Under the pieces are notes generated by a model. That model did not search any database. It was not told the origin of the DNA and saw only the letters and a program-made list of their open reading frames with translations. A stretch of DNA of 64,000 bases from Gorsachius magnificus (taxonomy: Eukaryota > Chordata > Aves > Pelecaniformes > Ardeidae), in the NCBI GenBank assembly GCA_034008185.1, contig CM067095.1, positions 1,720,610 through 1,784,609 of the forward strand, read 5' to 3'. Position numbers and translations under genes: made by a program. Shown here in pieces: positions 60,301 to 64,000 of the stretch (position 1 is its first letter; each line of letters begins with the position of its first letter).

Positions 60301-63300
60301 TCTGCCAGCAGGACTATGACTCTGCAGACCCCGTGCACCAGCTCTCATTTCTCTGTACGTGGGCTGCGGAGGATGCACGTGTATTTTGGATGCTGACCTG
60401 CTCTCCTTGTCTGCATAGAGCTCCACGTAGAGGGGGTTGATGGTGGAGTCGATGACCACCCAGGAGCCTCCCCGCAGCTCTGCGTGTGGCGGGATGTAGA
60501 CCAGGACAGGCTGCTTAAAATCCCGGAGGCTATCGACAATGAAGGCGCCAAACTTCAGCATTTGGTCGTACATGTCTGAAAGCCAAAGGGACTCAGTGGC
60601 TGGGTGCCCCGACTGCTGTGGGCCAGGCTATTGCCCCTGGCCTCCTCCGAGCTGCCCAAAGCCACTTTCTCCATTGGAGAGACCACACAAGCACTCCAAA
60701 ACCAGCCCAGCAGGAAGCCACCAAGGCCTGGGACCTGGGTCCTGGTGATGCCCCATCACCTCCCCAGCCCAGCCCCGCTCGGAGGGGTGCGGGCAGGACC
60801 CTGGTAGGCTGGGTCACCCCGGGACCCAGGGGAGTGGCAGGAACGCTGGCAGTATGTCACAGCATGGGGATCTGGGCACCCAAGCGTGGGTACCTTTCAT
60901 GCCGCTGGAGAAGCCTCGCCAGTTAGCAAAGATCATCAGCGGGAGATGCTCCCGGTTGAAGTCCCGAATAGCCTGGGCCGTTTTAAAAGCAGAATCTGGA
61001 AACCAGACCTGTCCGGCCTGCTGGATTATCTGCAAAAGATGGCAAGCAGCAGTGCTGAGACCAGTGCCGCTGCTTCCTGGCACATCGCACTGGTAGTTTT
61101 GCGGCATGTGGTGTGCAGGAGCTGGAATAAAACAAACTGACCAAGCACCCTTGATTTCACCAGTCTTTAAGGAAAATCAAGACATGCCAAAGGATTACGC
61201 TAAGCTTTTCCCTGCACTCCCCTCCAGCCTCCTCCCAGCTGCTGCTCGGCCGCACTGAGGTCTCCCCACGCACCTTTGCCTCCGAGTCCGGGTTGGCAGG
61301 GTCTGCAGGTATCGTCACCTCCACGGTGCGGGTCTCAACAGCGATGACACCCACCGGGAGACCTCCCAGCCTGCAGGGAGGCAGGGTGGCCTCAGCAGTG
61401 ACCAGTTCCCCTCCATGCTGCACCCCAGCCCCACCAGAGAGGTTCCCCCCCATCACCATCCCAAAAGCAGTGCCACGGCCAGGGCTTGAGTGTGCTTGGC
61501 CATGCATGCAGGCTCCCCGCGTCGCGCTCTGCCCTGGGGCTCCATCCCTGCTCCCTGCAGTACCTCGCTCTGCCAACCACAACTGTCTGAGCCCACAGCC
61601 TCATGATCTCCAGGAAGCTGCCCTGGTCGAAGAAGCCACTCTGCCAGGTCCCCTTGAGAGCTGTAGAGCAACAGGGAAAAGTGGAGCAGTGCAACAGTGA
61701 GCCCTGAAGGGCTCCCTGTGCACCAGCCCACAGCAAAAAGCACCTTCTGCACCAGGACAGGGGGGTTTCAGCTACAGGGTACATTTGGGAGCATTGCTGC
61801 AGAGGCCTTGGGTTGCCCTCACTTACTTGGATGGGGTCTCCCTGCCAGCATCCACCTGGGGTCATAGGGGACTTTGGAAGGGACAAAATCAATTTCTCTT
61901 TCGATGGGATCGTTTATGGCAGTGATGGGCACTGGGCTCTGGTTATCCTGTAAGGGAGAGCCCCGAAGGGCAGGTCACCAGCCAGGTACAGGGTAACACC
62001 CCACACCACCATCCTGCAGCACCCTCCTACCTTGGGTATGTACGAGAGCCACTGCAGGATGGTGTAGACCCCCTCAAAGTCATCCGGGACGGTGACATGG
62101 GAAACGCCGTTATTGTGCATGATCTGCACGCCTCCCAGCTGGTTATTGGATGTGTAAACTTCACGCCCCAACACCTAGGCAGAATTAGCAACAGAAACAC
62201 AGGTTGGTCTCTGCTAAGGCAGGAGCCACCCGTCCTTGCTCTGTGTGTGAAGTCAAACCTCTGTACAGGTGCATTCCCTCTGGTTTGAGGCTGAATTTCC
62301 ACCTCTGCCTACCAGGGTGATGTTAAAGCAAAAGGACTCTGCTTTAGACTCCTAAAGGGACCCACAAGTGCATGGGTTTAGCTAAGCAGGTTTCCAATCA
62401 GCTCAAACCAGTGCGATTCTGCCCAGAGTTGGGTCCTACCCCTGGGACCAGAGCCAAACAGTCCCAGTGGCAGCTCTGCCGTCCGGCCCTGTGCCAGGGG
62501 ACCATGCCACCACGAACTGGCCCCTAAAGCAACACCGAAGAGCTGCGCAGCGGCGCTCTCGATTCCCAGAGAGACGAGCCCAGTTGTGGTTCCTCTGCAT
62601 CTCCTCCAGACAGGCCCCGTGAGGTGACGCACAGGGAACTGCCACCTCTTCCCACGGGACAGGGAAGGAGCCCACACACGTAGTGGCGTGAGGACATGCA
62701 GCCTGAGCAGAGTACCTTATTGAGAGCCGTGACGCCGGTGAGGATGATGTGGGAGTTCTCCACCTGGATGACACGCTGGCCCAGCCTCACCAGGTACGCG
62801 CCGATCCCGATGGCACGACAGGTCACCTGGGCACGCACACAAGGACACACGGGGAAAAAGGGCTGCAGCAGAGTCTGCGAGCCCCAGGAGAATGACGCTC
62901 CCCGGCTCTGCAGGATTCACACCAGGTCGCTTATTGCTCCTGTTATTCCCCCCAGGGTGGCCCTCAAGCAAGGAGGAGAGAGGGGAGGAGCGGAGCAGGG
63001 GAAGGACCCGCGGCTGTACCATGCTGATGGTCACTATTTCATCGTAAGCGCAAGAGGACTCCCCGGCAATGGTACCAGCGGCTCTCAGGTTTTCCACCCC
63101 AAATCCATTGTCCTTCCCGATGATGTCGAGGAGGACGTACCTGCAGGGAAAGCAGAGCCGTAGTGGTGTGGGTAGGACAGGAGGAAGCACTCGGCTTGCT
63201 TGATGTGTCCAGTAGGATGCTGAGCCAGGCCGTGGGAGCTGCATCCCAGCGGGGATGCAGGGCAAGGCTCGGGGTGGCTCTGTGTGCCCCGTGGGCTAGC

Positions 63301-64000
63301 GGGGCTCACCTGGACTCGCCCCCTTCCTCCACGTGCTCACAGTGCACCGAGTTCATGGCGCTGATCTTCGTGTAGTCCTGGGGAGTCAGGTACAGGTACT
63401 TGAACCCCTGGGAATAAAGAGGAGGAGGATGGATGAGCCCCCCATGCACACGCTCACATGGGACACAAACCCTCTTCAGACCCAACCCAAACCTGCCCCA
63501 TGCATCGAGAGAGGCTCAGGGACCAGGGCTGGACAGAGCAGCTGTGCCAGCACTGGCACCTTTATCTCCACCCCACCGGGAAAAGCGGAGGGAAGCATCC
63601 CCATAGCAGCGGATGCACATCTGTGCTCACCCCCAGCAACGATCCCACAGTTTTATGTCCCAGTTTAGCTCTGGTTCTTCCTTCCCCAAATAAGTCCTCT
63701 GTTATTTTCTGTGATGACGGGAGGGGAGGTGCTCACACACCTTGTAGGGGTCCTCAGGGTCCACCCAGGCCACCTGGAACATGTGCTTTATCTCTTCGGC
63801 AAAGCCGATGCGGGCGCCGCTGTTGGCGGCGATGTAGATGCGGGGGATGCCTTCGGCCCGCGCCAGCTCCGAGGCCCGCAGGAAGACCAGGTCCTCCTCG
63901 GGCCCGAAGGAGCCGATCATGTGCGTGATGTCATTGCAGATGAGCACAATGTCCCGGCCTTTCGGATACTCAGGGGTCTTCAGCTTCATTTTGAAAGCAA
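57369..64000 (-). CDS. ACACB: ACACB, acetyl-CoA carboxylase 2, C-terminal carboxyltransferase part (partial gene)
   Basis: ACACB is the biotin-dependent carboxylase of the outer mitochondrial membrane. Its malonyl-CoA restrains carnitine palmitoyltransferase 1 and so fatty-acid oxidation. The last 15 exons are present on the minus strand with consistent phases, giving 687 residues to a TGA at 57519-57521. They cover most of the carboxyltransferase domain, which moves the carboxyl group from biotin to acetyl-CoA. Landmarks are [83 protein letters not shown] and the helical tail [20 protein letters not shown] rather than ACACA is shown by [18 protein letters not shown] and by synteny. One loop residue is unusual (FSSG for FSGG). 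The biotin carboxylase and biotin-carrier domains lie beyond 64000. Confidence 0.95.
57519..57645 (-). CDS. ACACB: ACACB last coding exon
   Basis: It encodes [40 protein letters not shown] and PS, then TGA. The acceptor is gtctgccttgcag. The end LLSTVDND.. matches the LLSTMDSP.. end of mammalian ACCs. Confidence 0.95.
57775..57911 (-). CDS. ACACB: ACACB penultimate exon
   Basis: It encodes [40 protein letters not shown] and LKHIR. Phase 2 out; the donor is gtgagtgg. Confidence 0.95.
57912..58564 (-). other. ACACB: ACACB intron
   Basis: A 653-base intron. Nothing is recognised apart from a C-rich stretch near 58428-58442. Confidence 0.85.
58565..58735 (-). CDS. ACACB: ACACB exon
   Basis: It encodes 57 codons, [20 protein letters not shown] through [15 protein letters not shown], the C-terminal helical region. 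Acceptor atttcttcag, donor gtagcc, phase 0 at both ends. Confidence 0.96.
58995..59149 (-). CDS. ACACB: ACACB exon
   Basis: It encodes [20 protein letters not shown], then [20 protein letters not shown] and KGVIT. Phase 0 out; the donor is gtgagcc. Confidence 0.95.
59150..59831 (-). other. ACACB: ACACB intron
   Basis: A 682-base intron. Nothing is recognised. Confidence 0.85.
59832..59944 (-). CDS. ACACB: ACACB exon
   Basis: It encodes [20 protein letters not shown] and [14 protein letters not shown]. Human ACACB and ACACA have LEPEG where this has LEPGG. The donor is gtaaggg, phase 1 out. Confidence 0.95.
59945..60397 (-). other. ACACB: ACACB intron
   Basis: A 453-base intron. Nothing is recognised. 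Confidence 0.85.
60398..60575 (-). CDS. ACACB: ACACB exon
   Basis: It encodes [40 protein letters not shown] and VELYADKES. The donor, gtcagc, is weaker than its neighbours but canonical GT. Confidence 0.95.
60576..60893 (-). other. ACACB: ACACB intron
   Basis: A 318-base intron with no recognised feature. Confidence 0.85.
60894..61029 (-). CDS. ACACB: ACACB exon with the NWRGFSSG active-site loop
   Basis: It encodes [20 protein letters not shown] and [17 protein letters not shown]. The family motif is NWRGFSGG; here the first Gly of the pair is Ser (codon 60904-60906, AGC on the minus strand). The preceding Arg, which contacts substrate in yeast ACC, is kept. Phase 1 out. Confidence 0.95.
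61274..61370 (-). CDS. ACACB: ACACB exon
   Basis: It encodes [20 protein letters not shown] and [12 protein letters not shown], phase 0 out; the donor is gtgcgtgg. Confidence 0.96.
61564..61660 (-). CDS. ACACB: ACACB exon
   Basis: It encodes [20 protein letters not shown] and [12 protein letters not shown]. The acceptor is tgctctacag, phase 2 out. Confidence 0.96.
61827..61947 (-). CDS. ACACB: ACACB exon
   Basis: It encodes [20 protein letters not shown] through [13 protein letters not shown], the start of the C-half of the carboxyltransferase. The donor is gtaagtgag, phase 1 out. Confidence 0.96.
62031..62174 (-). CDS. ACACB: ACACB exon
   Basis: It encodes 48 codons, [20 protein letters not shown] through [27 protein letters not shown] points to ACACB rather than ACACA. 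Confidence 0.97.
62175..62715 (-). other. ACACB: ACACB intron
   Basis: A 541-base intron with no recognised feature. Confidence 0.85.
62716..62826 (-). CDS. ACACB: ACACB exon
   Basis: It encodes 37 codons, [20 protein letters not shown] and [16 protein letters not shown], phase 0 at both ends. Confidence 0.96.
63020..63140 (-). CDS. ACACB: ACACB exon
   Basis: It encodes [20 protein letters not shown] and [17 protein letters not shown]. Acceptor ccctgcag, donor gtacagcc, phase 0 out. Confidence 0.95.
63310..63407 (-). CDS. ACACB: ACACB exon
   Basis: It encodes [20 protein letters not shown] through HVEEGGES. Phase 0 in and 2 out; the donor is gtgagc. Confidence 0.95.
63408..63740 (-). other. 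ACACB: ACACB intron
   Basis: A 333-base intron with no recognised feature. Confidence 0.85.
63741..64000 (-). CDS. ACACB: ACACB exon (window edge; carboxyltransferase N-half)
   Basis: The frame runs in from the edge as [16 protein letters not shown] and includes [20 protein letters not shown] and [17 protein letters not shown]. The Arg of SGARIG is a known CoA-contact residue. The donor is gtgtgtgag after DPEDPYK. Confidence 0.96.

Noticed and set aside
1..64000. CRISPR arrays, bacterial operons, insertion sequences or phage genes
   Set aside because: Every supported gene is split by GT-AG introns and the repeats are CR1 and microsatellites. This is vertebrate nuclear DNA; no prokaryotic structure was seen.

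Overview
This is a vertebrate nuclear window, almost certainly from a bird. The genes are split into short exons with GT-AG introns, and two CR1-type LINE 3' ends lie in the non-coding part. Introns at the right end are short and GC-rich, as is common on avian microchromosomes. The gene order MYO1H - FOXN4 - ACACB matches the known vertebrate synteny block (human 12q24). No tool could be run. Exon edges were placed by reading splice sites and checking that codon phase carries across every junction; orthology calls rest on recalled family sequence.

Layout. Bases 1-3480 hold the 5' end of MYO1H on the minus strand: two coding exons (769-884 and 2015-2173) and a probable first exon (3286 to about 3480). 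Bases 3481-36800 are an intergenic stretch of about 33 kb with no recognisable gene. It contains two CR1 fragments, microsatellites, and several short palindromes or motif clusters that could be regulatory. Bases 36800-38330 are a dense CpG island, the likely FOXN4 promoter. FOXN4 runs on the plus strand from 38588 to 53844, with nine coding exons, a first coding intron of 10.6 kb, and a predicted protein of 514 residues. It is complete and intact. Bases 53845-57368 are the convergent 3' ends of FOXN4 and ACACB. From 57369 to the right edge, on the minus strand, lie the last 15 exons of ACACB: 687 residues covering essentially the whole carboxyltransferase domain and the C-terminus. The gene continues past 64000.

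The three genes share no pathway. MYO1H is a class I myosin motor, FOXN4 is a forkhead factor for retinal and spinal interneuron fate, and ACACB makes malonyl-CoA at the mitochondrial surface. They are neighbours by conserved synteny. MYO1H and FOXN4 are divergent across the intergenic stretch, so regulatory DNA there could serve either.

I found no new biological system. The best second looks are: a Gly-to-Ser change in the ACACB carboxyltransferase active-site loop; an in-frame, stop-free upstream exon that could extend the MYO1H N-terminus; a perfect RFX X-box palindrome upstream of MYO1H; a tandem duplication carrying SOX motifs in FOXN4 intron 1; a NAGNAG acceptor in FOXN4; and a small inverted-repeat unit with three 24-base tandem copies at 8742-8840.
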